In this document: positions 43,048 to 55,010 of the stretch, in pieces
Numbering within the stretch: the stretch's first letter is position 1
Layout: every line of letters begins with the position of its first letter
From: Stomorhina lunata
Taxonomy: Eukaryota; Arthropoda; Insecta; Diptera; Rhiniidae
Length of the DNA: 64,000 bases
NCBI GenBank assembly: GCA_933228675.1
Contig: OW121740.1
Coordinates: forward strand, 9,205,442 to 9,269,441
Direction: 5' to 3'
Position numbers and translations under genes: made by a program
Notes under the pieces: model-generated
Databases searched by the model: none
What the model saw: only the letters and a program-made list of their open reading frames with translations
Told to the model about the DNA's origin: nothing

Positions 43048-44040
43048 ATGGCACCCCAACAAGAACAATTTAAGTGTCCTACCTGTAAAAAAAATGTCAC
43101 AAAAACACAGAGATCAATTGGATGTGCTTGCTGTGGGTCTTACTTTCACATTTCTTGTGGCAAAATTACACAGGATGAATTCAATTTTATGGCTAAACAC
43201 AAGGCTTTAAAATTTGTTTGTGTTAATTGCCCTTCGTCTTCCAATCCTGATATCGGCTTTATTCAAGAGGAGTTGAGAAAAGGATTTTCATCATTACACT
43301 CCTCGTTGGAAAAAGAATTTGAACTAAAATGGTTGGAATATAATCGTACGTTTCAGGAGAAATTAGATGATGCCATTAATGTCTTGAAAACTCACATTGA
43401 AGAGCTAACGAAGCAGTGTTTTGATAACAGAAGTGAAATAAAAGACTTTAAATCAGATATTAATAATTGCTGCAGTTTAATAAAACATGTTGATAATATT
43501 AGTGCAGAAAAAATTCGTAATTTGGAAACACAAGCAAATACCAATCTTAGACGCTTGAACCGTTCTAATATTATTATTAGAGGCTTACCAAAATCAATTG
43601 TTGACCTGAGGGTTCCAATAGTAAAAATTGGATCTTTGTGTGGCGTTTTACTTTCTAACTCAGATATTCAGCACTGCACATATTTTGGCGGTAACAAAGC
43701 TGTTTTGGTAAAATTTAATTCTGTGCAACTACGAGATGAAATTATGATTAATTATCATAAGAAACGTAATATCATACTCAAGGATGTAATTGGTGGTAGT
43801 ATTGAATCAAAACTTTATTTAAATGATCATTTAACTCCAGCTGCTAAAAGGCTTGTTGACGTGTGTAAGGAGCTTAAAATGAAGCAAAAAATCAAAAAGT
43901 ACACACATCTCAACTATGATGTTCCTAAAGTGAAGGTCGAAATGGTATGTGGTGATATTAAGATTTATACTTATGAGGAATGCCTTAATATTCTGAATGA
44001 GTCGTCCGTTTCGCCTTTAAATGATACTTCCGGTACCTAG
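43048..44040 (+). CDS. LINE ORF1 protein with PHD-like zinc finger
   Basis: 330 residues. LINE ORF1 proteins bind element RNA and help target-primed integration. The N-terminus has a C4HC3 pattern: C10-x2-C13, C26-x2-C29, H34-x2-C37, C58-x2-C61 (CPTC, CACC, HISC, CVNC), a PHD-finger layout known in CR1-group ORF1s. Residues about 70-170 are rich in E, K, L and heptad-like (coiled coil likely). The region from RSNIIIRGLPKS onward resembles the RRM-like fold and C-terminal domain of LINE ORF1s, ending near NESSVSPLNDTSGT. The ATG at 43048 is chosen because the zinc-finger cysteines follow within ten residues. Confidence 0.85.
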   Translation: MAPQQEQFKCPTCKKNVTKTQRSIGCACCGSYFHISCGKITQDEFNFMAKHKALKFVCVNCPSSSNPDIGFIQEELRKGFSSLHSSLEKEFELKWLEYNRTFQEKLDDAINVLKTHIEELTKQCFDNRSEIKDFKSDINNCCSLIKHVDNISAEKIRNLETQANTNLRRLNRSNIIIRGLPKSIVDLRVPIVKIGSLCGVLLSNSDIQHCTYFGGNKAVLVKFNSVQLRDEIMINYHKKRNIILKDVIGGSIESKLYLNDHLTPAAKRLVDVCKELKMKQKIKKYTHLNYDVPKVKVEMVCGDIKIYTYEECLNILNESSVSPLNDTSGT

Positions 44041-44565
44041 AATGTTTGCAGCATTTTCCTTGTTAGTAGTATTTTATTTTGTTTATTAATTTTTGATATA
44101 CATATGTAAAAAAAAAATTCTAGTAATTGTTTTTGCCTTTTTGAAATTTTTTTGTTTGCCTTATGAAATATTACTTTATACGTAGAAATAACAAATATTT
44201 TTATTTTTGGTTTTTAAAAATTAATCTTTGATATATGAAGCTTTGTAGCCTTTTTAATTTTTAAAATTTTTTTTTATTCTGTTGTTTTATCTCCAATTTA
44301 AAAGTTATTTCAAAATATTTGTTATTTCTTTTTTCAGTACCTGTAATATTTAATGGAGTTATTTTTACCAAATTGCTTGTTTCAATTTGGCAATCTTAAT
44401 AATCTATACTTTTTGAATTTTCTTAAAATTGAATTGTTTTTTTTCCAAAAAAAAAAAAAAAAAAATCTGAAAAATTTTTTTTTTTGTTTACTAAGTTAAT
44501 TTTTTCACATATATTTATAATTTCTTTTATTTTTTTATATTAATTTATTATAATTCTTCTTCATA
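44041..44565 (+). other. Inter-ORF spacer of the LINE
   Basis: 525 bp of AT-rich sequence with an A-run at about 44447-44465 and T-runs. No open frame. This is long for a LINE inter-ORF gap. ORF2 is in a different frame from ORF1, so simple read-through is unlikely. Confidence 0.7.
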
Positions 44566-47397
44566 ATGAGTGCTATAAATTTAGGTCATACCTGCAGTGA
44601 TAATTCATATCTTTGCAATAGGTTAAATAATTTCAATAGATTTTTAAAAATTGGACATTGGAATGTAACTAGTTTTTGTGTATCTACGAATTCTGGAAAG
44701 CTTGATGAGATCAGAAATATTTTGAATGAGAATTATTTGGACATTGTTGGGATCAGTGAAACTTGGCTGAAGCCTTATAACTTGTCACAGGCTGTTGCTA
44801 TTCCTGGTTATAGTATGTGCAGGAATGACAGGACTGATGGTAGAAGGGGTGGAGGTGTTGCATTGCTGTTGTCAAATCAGCTTAAATATAAAACCGTGTT
44901 TATGTCTTCGGATGGTGACCACTGCGAGGCTTTGTTTGTAGAGGTTGTTATTCATGAAACTAAACTTCTCGTTGGTGTTTGCTATTTACCTGATGGAGAC
45001 TTGAATTCCTTTGAGAGTACTGTTGGTGATTTGTTAGTTAGGTATTCAGGTATTGTTATTATGGGGGATTTCAATGCTAACCTGTTTTGCACTATTGACT
45101 CTCTCATGGTCCGTTCTATGTGTCAACGGCTGGATCTATCATATAAGCATAATTCAATACCTACGAATTATCATGTGGGTTGTGATACGACATCGTTAAT
45201 AGATTTTTTTCTGCTGAGTAAGTCAGTTTCTTTGGTTATGTCTGATCAGATGCAATGTCCTGGAGTGTCCCACCATTCCCTGATCTTTGGAGCCATCGAC
45301 ATAGCTCACTCCCGTAACCCCATGTATGTCTCTTACCCTGATTATAAGGCATTGACAGCGGATGATATTGGGGCAGCTATTGGAGAATGTGACTTTAGTG
45401 CAATATATTTGACAAATGATGTTGATTTGCAACTTCAAAATTTAATGTCAAATATTGATGCACTGCATTCTTTGGTTCCAATAGTTAGACGGAAGGTAGG
45501 ATTTTCTAAGAATGATTGGTTTGATGACAGGCGTATTAGGTATTCTGTTTCCTTGAGAGATTTAGCATATGCACATTACCTTCAATTTAAAACTCAACAC
45601 AATTGGAAGGTATTTTGTATTCATAGGAATAAAGTGAAAAGAACTATTAGAAGACTAAGAATGCAAGCCCATACTCAGATCTTTCATGACTCTAGTCCGG
45701 AGGGTATGTGGGCGTTTTTAAGAAGAAATGGGTGTCTGGAATCCAGGGAACATGTAGAATTCTCTGACGTGGATGAGTTGAATGATTATTTTGGTGCCTG
45801 TCAGATAAGAGATTCTTGGGATTTTACTGATTATGTTGATCATAACATTGTAGGATTTTCCTTTGCTGGTGTTTCTTTAGACGATTTGCATAAAACTTTT
45901 CTTAAAATTAAATCAAATGCTGCTGGCCATGACAATTTGACTCTGTGTTTCCTTAAGATTATTTTTCCTTTTATTTCTTCTCACTTGCTTCATCTTGTGA
46001 ATACTATAATCACAACATCGACTTTTCCTGTAAATTGGAAAATTTCAAGAATTGTCCCAATTAAAAAGGAAGGCCAGTCTTGTGATTTTGATAATTTGCG
46101 CCCTATTTCAATAGTTCCATTGCTTTCTAAAATTGTGGAACATATTCTTAAGGATCAATTAGTTGAATTTTTGGATCGTGGTTCCTTGATTCATCCTGCG
46201 CAGTCAGGATTTCGTAGGGGTTATAGTACCACATCTTTACTTATATCTCTTACTGATTCTATCAGACAGTTTATTGATAGTCGTAAATGTGTAGTACTAG
46301 TCTCAATAGATTTTTCGAAAGCTTTTGATAGAGTGATGCATTCTAAATTGCTCCTTAAATTGCTTCATAATTTTAAATTTTCTTATCAAGCTTATAAATT
46401 AATTAAGTCATATCTTAGTGACAGATCTCAGTATATTTCTGTAGGTGCAGGTGCTTCCATTTCCCAAACTCGTATAATTTCTAGTGGCGTTCCGCAAGGA
46501 TCGGTTATTGGACCACTCCTGTTTATGATGTACATCAATGATCTCTTAAATTTGGTAAATGGTGTTTCATGTGTGCCTTTTGTATATGCAGATGATGTAC
46601 AGTTTGTTTGTTATTCAGATTATGTAGACGTTTTAGAGGCTGGTGTAAATTATGTGCTTCGGGGGGTTGTTTCATGGGCGGGAGATAATGGCTTTTGTGT
46701 GAATCCGGTAAAAACCAGATTAATGGGATTTGGATTTGATACCAATATGTTGGATATTGCGATCGGTAATGTTTCTTTGCAGTTTGTTGATAAGATAAGG
46801 TGCTTAGGTCTTATTATTGACAACTTATTAAATTTCTCACCTTATATAAATGTGTTATCTTCACGCGTGTCTTTTCTTTTAAAGCGACTTTACTCACTTA
46901 ATGTATATTTGCCTCGTATAGTTAGAAAAAGAGTTGCTGTAGCTATTTTGATGCCTCATATTTTGTACTGTGCCGAGGTATTTTCGGGTGCTGGAGGTTA
47001 TGTTTTTGGAAAATACAAACTTGTTTTGAATCGTATTGTTCGCTACGTCTTTGGTTTGAGGACGCGAGATCACGTGTCTCAATACATTATTGATTTTCTT
47101 GGAACTACTTTTGATAATTATATTGCCGTGAGGCTTGTTTTATTTTTTTATAAATCAATTATTAGGGGCTACCCTGATTATATAGTCGATAAATTTCATT
47201 TTTCTCGATCTACCAGAAACCCACAAATTATTTTTCCTATAAGACGTTTGGATGTGTTTGGAAAGTCATTTCAAATTCGTGTGTCTAAAATCTGGAATGT
47301 TTTACCGGTGGATTTAAGAAAATTCTCTTATTCAGCGGGAACATTTAAGACAAAAGTTTTGATTTTTTCTGAATCGCGGACACTTTTGCCTCGCTAA
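44566..47397 (+). CDS. LINE ORF2: endonuclease and reverse transcriptase
   Basis: 943 residues. The N-terminal apurinic-type endonuclease has HWNV (N33), GISETWL (E65), GDFNAN, a SLIDFF step and VSHHSLI, so all core catalytic motifs are present. The reverse transcriptase has IDFSKAFDR (D582, motif A), SGFRRGYSTTSLL, SGVPQGSVIGPLLFMMYIND, and YADD at 674-677. After the thumb the protein ends SESRTLLPR without an RNase H domain, as in CR1/jockey-type elements. No stops or frameshifts. It nicks target DNA and copies its own RNA in place. Confidence 0.92.
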   Translation: MSAINLGHTCSDNSYLCNRLNNFNRFLKIGHWNVTSFCVSTNSGKLDEIRNILNENYLDIVGISETWLKPYNLSQAVAIPGYSMCRNDRTDGRRGGGVALLLSNQLKYKTVFMSSDGDHCEALFVEVVIHETKLLVGVCYLPDGDLNSFESTVGDLLVRYSGIVIMGDFNANLFCTIDSLMVRSMCQRLDLSYKHNSIPTNYHVGCDTTSLIDFFLLSKSVSLVMSDQMQCPGVSHHSLIFGAIDIAHSRNPMYVSYPDYKALTADDIGAAIGECDFSAIYLTNDVDLQLQNLMSNIDALHSLVPIVRRKVGFSKNDWFDDRRIRYSVSLRDLAYAHYLQFKTQHNWKVFCIHRNKVKRTIRRLRMQAHTQIFHDSSPEGMWAFLRRNGCLESREHVEFSDVDELNDYFGACQIRDSWDFTDYVDHNIVGFSFAGVSLDDLHKTFLKIKSNAAGHDNLTLCFLKIIFPFISSHLLHLVNTIITTSTFPVNWKISRIVPIKKEGQSCDFDNLRPISIVPLLSKIVEHILKDQLVEFLDRGSLIHPAQSGFRRGYSTTSLLISLTDSIRQFIDSRKCVVLVSIDFSKAFDRVMHSKLLLKLLHNFKFSYQAYKLIKSYLSDRSQYISVGAGASISQTRIISSGVPQGSVIGPLLFMMYINDLLNLVNGVSCVPFVYADDVQFVCYSDYVDVLEAGVNYVLRGVVSWAGDNGFCVNPVKTRLMGFGFDTNMLDIAIGNVSLQFVDKIRCLGLIIDNLLNFSPYINVLSSRVSFLLKRLYSLNVYLPRIVRKRVAVAILMPHILYCAEVFSGAGGYVFGKYKLVLNRIVRYVFGLRTRDHVSQYIIDFLGTTFDNYIAVRLVLFFYKSIIRGYPDYIVDKFHFSRSTRNPQIIFPIRRLDVFGKSFQIRVSKIWNVLPVDLRKFSYSAGTFKTKVLIFSESRTLLPR

Positions 47398-47779
47398 TGA
47401 ATTAAATAATATATTCTTTTAATGACATCTAAATAATTTTATCTCGAATAAAGTATCTTTATTCTCGTTAGTTTTCGTCTTGAATTCGTAAAATTGGTCA
47501 ATATTTTATGCAAAATCTTATAGCACTTATTATCCTTTTTTTTCTCTACATTATATACATACTTATTGTTTCTTTTTGTATATAAGATAATTTATAATTT
47601 TTAATTTTAGATGTATATATTTCTTAAATTTAGGTTCTATTTTTATTACTAATTATTTATTGTTTAGTAGTATTTATTTATATCAAGTAGCATTTAATAA
47701 CTATATAAGGCTTTCTGTGCTTAGTTATATAATGGAAGAATAAATAAAAAAAAAAAAAAAAAAAAAATGGTTAATACAA

Positions 47780-49260
47780 CAAATTAATTGTATTTTTAGT
47801 TATAAAATTTAACTAGTTTTTCTTTTTGCAGATATTTTTTTATACTACAATGTTGATTATTTTTCCACTTTTAGGCGCCAAAAATAAAATGTTCGCAGCG
47901 GGCTAATAAACACACAAACTAATGTATTTTAAATAGGCTCACATTGTGTTGTTGATTGCATTTAAGAAAATTATCTATTCCTATGATTTTATATTAATTT
48001 TATTATTTAAATTAATTAGAAGCGAGCGGCTCGCTGGCAACATGATTGCAATAATCCCAAAAATTACAACTCTGTTTACCTCAAAGCTGCCAGACATTTC
48101 TCAGAACATATACAAAAGCTGATTGTTGTAAAATCCTAAAACTCTACTTTTCTCTGCAGCTCTGTTAATTTACCGTTTTCTTATTCACGTTTCTCACATT
48201 TTCTTTTCAGTGATTATTCGTCTTTCTATTAAGTGATTTTATAGAGTTTAGTTAATGTGATTCTTCTTTTTTTCTACAATTAATTAATGAATAAATGTGA
48301 AAAAATTTTAAGTTATTTGCAAAATATAAAAAGAAAGTGAAAAATTCAAAAAACAAGCATAAATTGTTTAAGTGATGTTTATTTTAATAAAATAAACAAA
48401 TAATTCCTTTGTAACTACGACCGACCGCCTTTAACCATATCGAATTTATTGCATTTATTTTATTTTTTTTTGTTCAAAAGTTGTCTGTATGACTGATCTC
48501 TTCTGAAATTTCCTAAAAAGGCAAGTATTACTTGTTTGTCGCATATTGCTTAAGTTTAAATTAAAATAAATTAATAATACATACAAATAAACATTGAAAC
48601 GCATTTAAGAACTAAGTTTTTATAGTAGTATTATGTTGGAAATAATTAATGTGGGATTCTTTTTTATTTCCCTTTGCCCTTTCCTTTAACTTGGGTTTAT
48701 AATTTAAAGTTAATTATTCATTATGTTTTAGTTTTCTTTAATATTATTCTCTGTAGAATGTTAAGAAATGGGAATTTATTTTTGCTTAATTTTAGTTTTA
48801 TGAAAAATTTGCATAAATAATGAAAATTTAATCAGATAGGTATAAAATCTTAGTTTAATTATAGAGGTAGTAGTAGTAGGTTGTTTGGAAAAGAAGGTGT
48901 CTTTTTTCATTACTTCCTGTAACTTATTTCTTCTTTAATTTTTTATTAATAATTTATGGCCGTATAGATTTTTTATTTTGATTTTTTTCTTCATCTTTTT
49001 GTTCCTTTTATACGGGTGTTAGTTAGTGACAGTGCTGGGATTTGTGGAATATTTTTAGGTAATTCTAGTTTTCAAGAAGTATTTGAAACTGACATCAACT
49101 ATGAGGTAATACCTTGGTAAAGACTAGAATTCTGCTAAAGGACTGCAATTCTATGGCTTTTCTAAAAAATATTGCGTTTACAACCAAAACAATTTTGATT
49201 TTGATGATTTCAGTTTCTAAGAAATAGAAGTACTTAGAGAACTGACAATATCAATGAGAA
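47780..49260. other. AT-rich interval, possible distal 5' UTR of the DPH4 gene
   Basis: About 48020-48250 is less AT-rich (GAAGCGAGCGGCTCGCTGGC, then pyrimidine-rich stretches). It could be a promoter or a non-coding first exon, since the DPH4 gene has an acceptor-like site in its 5' UTR at 54978. This link is speculative. No coding frame seen. Confidence 0.25.
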
Positions 49261-49269
49261 AACATCTCA

Positions 49270-49640
49270 ATCCCTCTACAGACGGTTGTTTCCCGGAATA
49301 GCGACTATTTTTGTACCCATCATCAACAAGAATAGGGGGTATACTAAGATTGTCATTCCGTTTGTAATTCCCATAATATTGGCGATGTCTGTCTGTCTAT
49401 CTGGTTGTCTGCTGTCTGTTGAAGGCAGTATAGGGCCTGAACGGAAAGAGCTATTTCAACAAAATTTGGCAAGAATATTCTTCATTTGAAAATGTTAGCA
49501 TAGAAATTGGGCGAAATCGGTATACAATTGACCATAGTTCCCATATAAACAACTTATGGCAACAGCAAAAATACCAAAAAGAATAGTGAGCTTCTGACTT
49601 CGATCCGTCAGTTGAAAGCTCGATATCTTCTAAACGAAAA
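49270..49640 (+). repeat. Interspersed repeat fragment
   Basis: Starts near TTTTTGTACCCATCATCAAC and contains GGGGTATACTAAGATTGTCA and TCATTCCGTTTGTAATTCCC, then a GTCTGTCTGTCTATC run. The GTATACTAA / TTCCGTTTGTAA combination is familiar from higher-fly interspersed repeats and parallels, in reverse, the end of the 33304-35906 element (ATTACAAACGGAATCACAAA). No coding capacity. Confidence 0.45.
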
Positions 49641-50094
49641 GAGCTAAAGCAATTAAATTTGACAACAGTATTTTTAATTTTTTGAACAGTATTTTTAATT
49701 TTTTCTGTGGATTACTGGCCAATCAACCACAAATTGTTGAGACATTGCAGAAATAGGAATACTATGGAAACAAGAACCCTTATTTCGTTAGAACACATAA
49801 CATTATAATACGAGTATTGCCTTTATGTTTAACATCGAAATTAGCTATTGTTTTCTCAAATATTCTATACTTTTATGCAATATACTTATGCTATTTTCGA
49901 CGTACTTTTATACATCCCGATTAAGGTACATACTACCTCCAAAATATTCTTTATCATGTTTCGAAAACGTCCACTTCGCAAGAAAGTTTTTGTTGGAGGA
50001 AAGAAATTGACATAATTTTAGTATCCAAATTTAGGACTATACAGCGGATAATTTATTAAGTAGACGTTCTGAGCGCTTAAAAACTTTTCTAGCT

Positions 50095-50690
50095 CGTATT
50101 GTCATATTAGAGAATTACCCGTTGCAGTAGGATTTTATTTTTTATCCGAAGACTTTTGGCAGAGAAATGGCTATGTACCATTCAGATCTGACGGTTCTAC
50201 TTTGAACGGGAAGTACCATTGACACAGGTTCAGTTTTTCCGAAAAATGACTACCATTGGCTTGAAAGATTCATACAATTGAGGAATGCGTACTTCCAGGC
50301 TTAAACGATTAGATCCACGATTAGTCACCCTAAAGGTTAGATGCACGTGCTTTACATTAACCACGACTAATTGACAAGCCTTTTTAAAAGGATTGTCAAA
50401 TTATGTGAGATTCAACGCAAAGATAATTACCCGCCGCATTAAGATTTTATTATTTATCCGAAGAATTTTGAAAATGGTACCATACCATTCAGATTTGACC
50501 GTTCTTTTTTGAACGATTATTACGATTGAGGCAGGTTCGGTTTTTCCGAAAAATTACGATGATTGGCATAAAAGATTCTCACAATTAAGGACAGCGTACT
50601 TCCGGGCTTAAACGCATAGATGAGACGTACCTGTTTAACATTTACAACGACTAATTGACAAGACCTTTTTTAACGGTAACTCAATATTGA
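50095..50690. repeat. Diverged tandem duplication, ~290-bp unit
   Basis: Units at about 50102-50390 and 50400-50685 share, in order, AATTACCCG, TTTATCCGAAGA, ACCATTCAGAT, GGTTC-GTTTTTCCGAAAAAT, GCGTACTTCC-GGCTTAAACG and CGACTAATTGACAAG. They are diverged, so the duplication is old. No frame is conserved between them. Confidence 0.6.
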
Positions 50691-52585
50691 ATGTAAACAC
50701 GTTAATTTCATGACATGCAGTATCCGTACACGAACAGCACAACCTACACGAAACTAATCCTTGTGCGAACTGGCCCTAGGATGTGCATCATCGCCAAAAA
50801 TCGAATTAAGCTCAATAATGTACATCGTTAGTTTCTAAAAATCCCCCAAGATTTAAAATTAAGTTCCATTTTTGGGCCGATATTAATTTTAATTTATTGA
50901 TGTTAGCACTTGGAATGGCCGAAACTAAAAAGTCAACTTTATCTCCAATTATAAAGTCAAACAGTTTACAATTCAAATTGTCTTGCAATTATAATAGTAA
51001 AATTATCGTCTTATATATTATGACTTCTACTACTAATACTACTAATGACTTATACTAATATTACTCTCTGTTAGTCGGTTTATTGTCTGATACTCTGAAT
51101 ATTGTCTTTTATTCAGATTCAGATTTTTGTACTCAATGTATTATCTTATATTAAGATTGAAAAGTCCTATTTGAACTCTTCTCTGAAGCTCAGAATATTG
51201 TCTTAAACTGAAACATCCGCCTAAAAAACTATTTTAAACAATGAATTCTATATTATACTGGAATTACAGTCATATCATCAGTATACGTTCTCTTTTATAG
51301 TCAAAGTATAAGTATTCTTTTAATCCTATTGTCCACTTTGTTATCAATATCAAATCCCATCTCTGTTAATTTAGTAGTAAGTTTCCTTTTTACTAAATTT
51401 CGTAGCTATTTTAAAATTAGGTCATTGTATTTTAAATTATATCGCATATATTGTATGTGTGCAACCACTATTCCTCCATCCAGCTACAAAAACAAACTCC
51501 ACTTTTTTGTATATGGACTCCACAAGGAATATAGTAGGTTAATAAAACCAAAAAAGAAAAAAAAAACAACAATAACAAAAACATTTGGCCCCAACTTGCA
51601 AACGAACGACAACTGCTGCATTTACTATCTTCCAACTACGGCCTCCATCACATCAAATCCCATTCCACTACTACTTTCTTTTGCTTTTGCGCTGTTGTAA
51701 GTCTTGTTTTATGATATTCGTCGTCATCGTAGTCGTACATATGTTACCGTTACTACCGGTCGATCGGCCTATTGGTTAAATATTTTTATTCATTTATATT
51801 TTATTCTTTATGTCTGCCAGTTAGTCTGTCTGTCTGTACTTGTATCATAATACGAGTGAGTACATTTGGTCGTTCGGTCATTCATATGCCATTTGATTAT
51901 TTTTGTTCAGGTTTTCATTATTTTTTTGTTAATGTAAATTGTTTTTAAATGTCATTTTGTCCCAATTTCTTTTTAAACTGCAGTAATTATTGTCGATTTC
52001 TTCCTATCTTTTATTTTTTCTAATTATTTTCTTATATATTTCATTATATCTCGTCGCTGTTGTTCATGATTTTATCGGGGATTGAGTTTTTGTGTGGGTC
52101 ATTGAAAAGTAATTTGTGGAGTTATTTTTATCAACCGAAGCAAACAAAAAGCGAAATTATTATTTTTTGGTTTAGTTTTGTAAGCCAAATGTTAAGTTTT
52201 TAGTAATTACTGCGATTATGTATTTGTAGGAAAAACAAAGTGGTTTTATATAACGTGAAGTACGTTTTTGGCAAACAGTTGTTTGCGGATTTAATTAAGC
52301 CACAAAATTGCTGAAAGCCAACAGAGTCTGGCGTTTCGAAACTTGTTTTGTATTAGTTAATGGAGACTTGATTTTAAAATCAGACTATATTATTTTAGTC
52401 AGATTGTTGTCTTGTACTTGTACATGGTATTCTCTTATATTCAGGCTATCAGTCTAATATTTGAAATATCCTATACTTCGACTACAGTTTTCTACTAAGT
52501 CTATTATCTTACAATCTGACTAAGATCTTATTCTCAGGCTACTACAATCATATTCTTGACTTATACCTACCCAACCTATTCACTT
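50691..52585. other. AT-rich interval, no gene assigned
   Basis: Contains diffuse repeats of TTATCTTATACTCAGACTAT-like phrases (about 51060-51260 and 52380-52600). Short open frames (for example 51329-51700) have no recognisable domain. Confidence 0.35.
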
Positions 52586-52616
52586 TATTATCTTATACTC
52601 AAACTATATCGGACTA

Positions 52617-54165
52617 TTTTCGGTGAAAAAATTTTTATAGAAAAATTTTCGGTGAAAAAATTTTTATAGAAAAATTTTCGGTGAAAAAATTTTTATAGAA
52701 AAATTTTGGTGAAAAAATTTTTATAGAAAAATTTTCGGTGAAAAAATTTTTATAGAAAAATTTTCGGTGAAAAAATTTTTATAGAAAAATTTTCGGTGAA
52801 AAAATTTTTATAGAAAAATTTTCGGTGAAAAAATTTTTATAGAAAAATTTTCGGTGAAAAAATTTTTATAGAAAAATTTTCGGTGAAAAATTTTTATAGA
52901 AAAATTTTCGGTGAAAAAATTTTTATAGAAAAATTTTCGGTGAAAAAATTTTTATAGAGAAATTTTCGGTGAAAAAATTTTTATAGAAAAATTTTCGGTG
53001 AAAAAATTTTTATAGAAAAATTTTCGGTGAAAAATTTTTTATAGAAAAATTTTCGGTGAAAAAATTTTTATAGAAAAATTTTCGGTGAAAAAATTTTTAT
53101 AGAAAAATTTTGGTGAAAAAATTTTTATAGAAAAATTTTCGGTGAAAAAATTTTTATAGAAAAATTTTCGGTGAAAAAATTTTTATAGAAAAATTTTCGG
53201 TGAAAAAATTTTTATAGAAAAATTTTCGGTGAAAAAATTTTTATAGAAAAATTTTCGGTGAAAAAATTTTTATAGAAAAATTTTCGGTGAAAAAATTTTT
53301 ATAGAAAAATTTTCGGTGAAAAAATTTTTATAGAAAAATTTTCGGTGAAAAAATTTTTATAGAAAAATTTTCGGTGAAAAAATTTTTATAGAAAAATTTT
53401 CGGTGAAAAAATTTTTATAGAAAAATTTTCGGTGAAAAAATTTTTATAGAAAAATTTTCGGTGAAAAAATTTTTATAGACAAATTTTCGGTGAAAAAATT
53501 TTTATAGAAAAATTTTCGGTGAAAAAATTTTTATAGAAAAATTTTCGGTGAAAAAATTTTTATAGAAAAATTTTCGGTAAAACAATTTTTATAGAAAAAT
53601 TTTCGGTAAAACAATTTTTATACAAAAATTTTCGGTGAAAAAATTTTTATAGAAAAATTTTCGGTGAAAAAATTTTCGGTGAAAAAATTTTTTAGACAAA
53701 TTTTCAGTGAAAAAATTTTTTAGAAAAATTTTCAGTGAAAAAATTTTTATAAAAAATTTTTCGGTGAAAAAATTTTTATAGAAAAATTTTTATAGAAAAA
53801 TTTTCGGTGAAACAATTTTTATAGAAAAATTTTCGGTGAAAAATTTTTATAGAAAAACCTTCGGTGAAAAAATTTTTATAGAAAAATTTTCGGTAAAAAA
53901 ATTTTTATAGAAAAATTTTCGGTGAAAAAATTTTTTAGACAAATTTTCAGTAAAAAAATTTTTTAGAAAAATTTTCAGTGAAAAAATTTTTATAAAAAAT
54001 TTTTCGGTGAAAAAATTTTTATAGAAAAATTTTCGGTGAAAAAATTTTTATAGAAAAATTTTTGGTGAAACAATTTTTTATAGAAAAATTTTCGGTAAAA
54101 CAATTTTTATACAAAAACCTTCGGTGAAAAAATTTTTATAGAAAAATTTTCTATGAAAAATGTTT
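52617..54165. repeat. 29-bp satellite array 1
   Basis: About 53 copies of a 29-bp unit built from TTTTCGGTGAAAAAA and TTTTTATAGAAAAA. It is homogeneous from 52617 to about 53640 and increasingly degenerate to about 54165, with diverged relatives to 54640. The left flank (TTTATTATCTTATACTC, then CGGACTATTTTC) is shared with array 2. Confidence 0.95.
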
Positions 54166-54978
54166 ATAGAAATGTTGATATTATAAAAAAATGTTGGGTA
54201 AAAATATTTATAGAAATTTTAATAGAAACATAGAAAAAAAAAGATTTGGAGCATTTTTCAATAAAAATTTTTAAAGAAAATTTATAGATATGAAATTTTT
54301 TAAAAACTATTCGATATGAAATTTTAGAAAGAAAATTTTTCAATATAATTTTCTTTGCAGAAAATTTTTCGATGTAATTTTCTTTATACAAAAATTTCGA
54401 TATAAGATTTTTTATAGAAAATTTATTCATAAAGTTTTATGAAAATTTTAAGATATGAATTTTTTGTATAAAATTGTTTCGATATGAAATTTTTGAAAGA
54501 AAATTTTTTCTATATGAAATTCTAAAAGAAAATTTTTCGTTATAAATTTTTCATATAAAACTGTTCAATATAATTTTTTTCAAAATAATTTTCTTTACAG
54601 AAAATTTTTCGTTATAAATTTTTTAGAAGAGTATCTTTTAAATAAAATCCTTAAATTCAAATTGTTTTTCGGTAGTGAAATATGAAAAAAATCAAACAAA
54701 CAAACTAAAATTAAGGTATGGCTTTTGTAAACTACAAAATATTAGCGCATCATTAAGGTGTGTTCGCACGCGACTTGATAATTTCTCTACGGAAAATAAA
54801 TTACATATTTTAAACATATCAAAAGGGGATTAATATTGAAATAGAAAAAATTACATTAGATTTCGTTCGAATTCATTTACAAAACCATAATCATACATAG
54901 CTCATATCTGTAAGTACTTTCTGATAAAATATGGAAAATTAAATTAAGATTTCATTTTAAAAACTTTACTTTTTCCAG
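54166..54978. other. Degenerate satellite-like sequence and DPH4 upstream region
   Basis: To about 54640 it is decayed GATATAAAATTTTT-type repeat; then unique sequence. TTTTTCCAG ending at 54978 is a good splice acceptor shortly before the DPH4 start, suggesting a 5' UTR intron. No core promoter identified. Confidence 0.4.
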
Positions 54979-55010
54979 ATAAGACTTAAAAAAAAACTAA
55001 GGCAGACATC

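Larger units (their letters stand above)
42973..47770 (+). mobile_element. LINE with two uninterrupted ORFs (CR1/jockey-like)
   Basis: Two large uninterrupted ORFs in LINE order, ending in a poly(A) run at about 47745-47767. A 9-bp candidate target duplication TTAATACAA lies at 42964-42972 and 47771-47779, giving about 4.8 kb with a short 5' leader. The duplication is AT-rich and short, so the 5' border is tentative; the 3' border is solid. ORF1 with a PHD-like finger and ORF2 without RNase H suggest the CR1/jockey side of the LINE tree. Both frames look intact, so this may be a recent insertion. Confidence 0.85.

Noticed and set aside
45223..45438. Minus-strand frame inside LINE ORF2
   Set aside because: Shadow of the reverse-strand coding sequence.
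51329..51700. 123-codon open frame as a host gene
   Set aside because: Low-complexity, no domain, no splice context; likely chance in AT-rich DNA.
52617..54165. CRISPR-like array of 29-bp repeats
   Set aside because: The repeats are directly head-to-tail without unique spacers, in a eukaryotic AT-rich context; it is a satellite.
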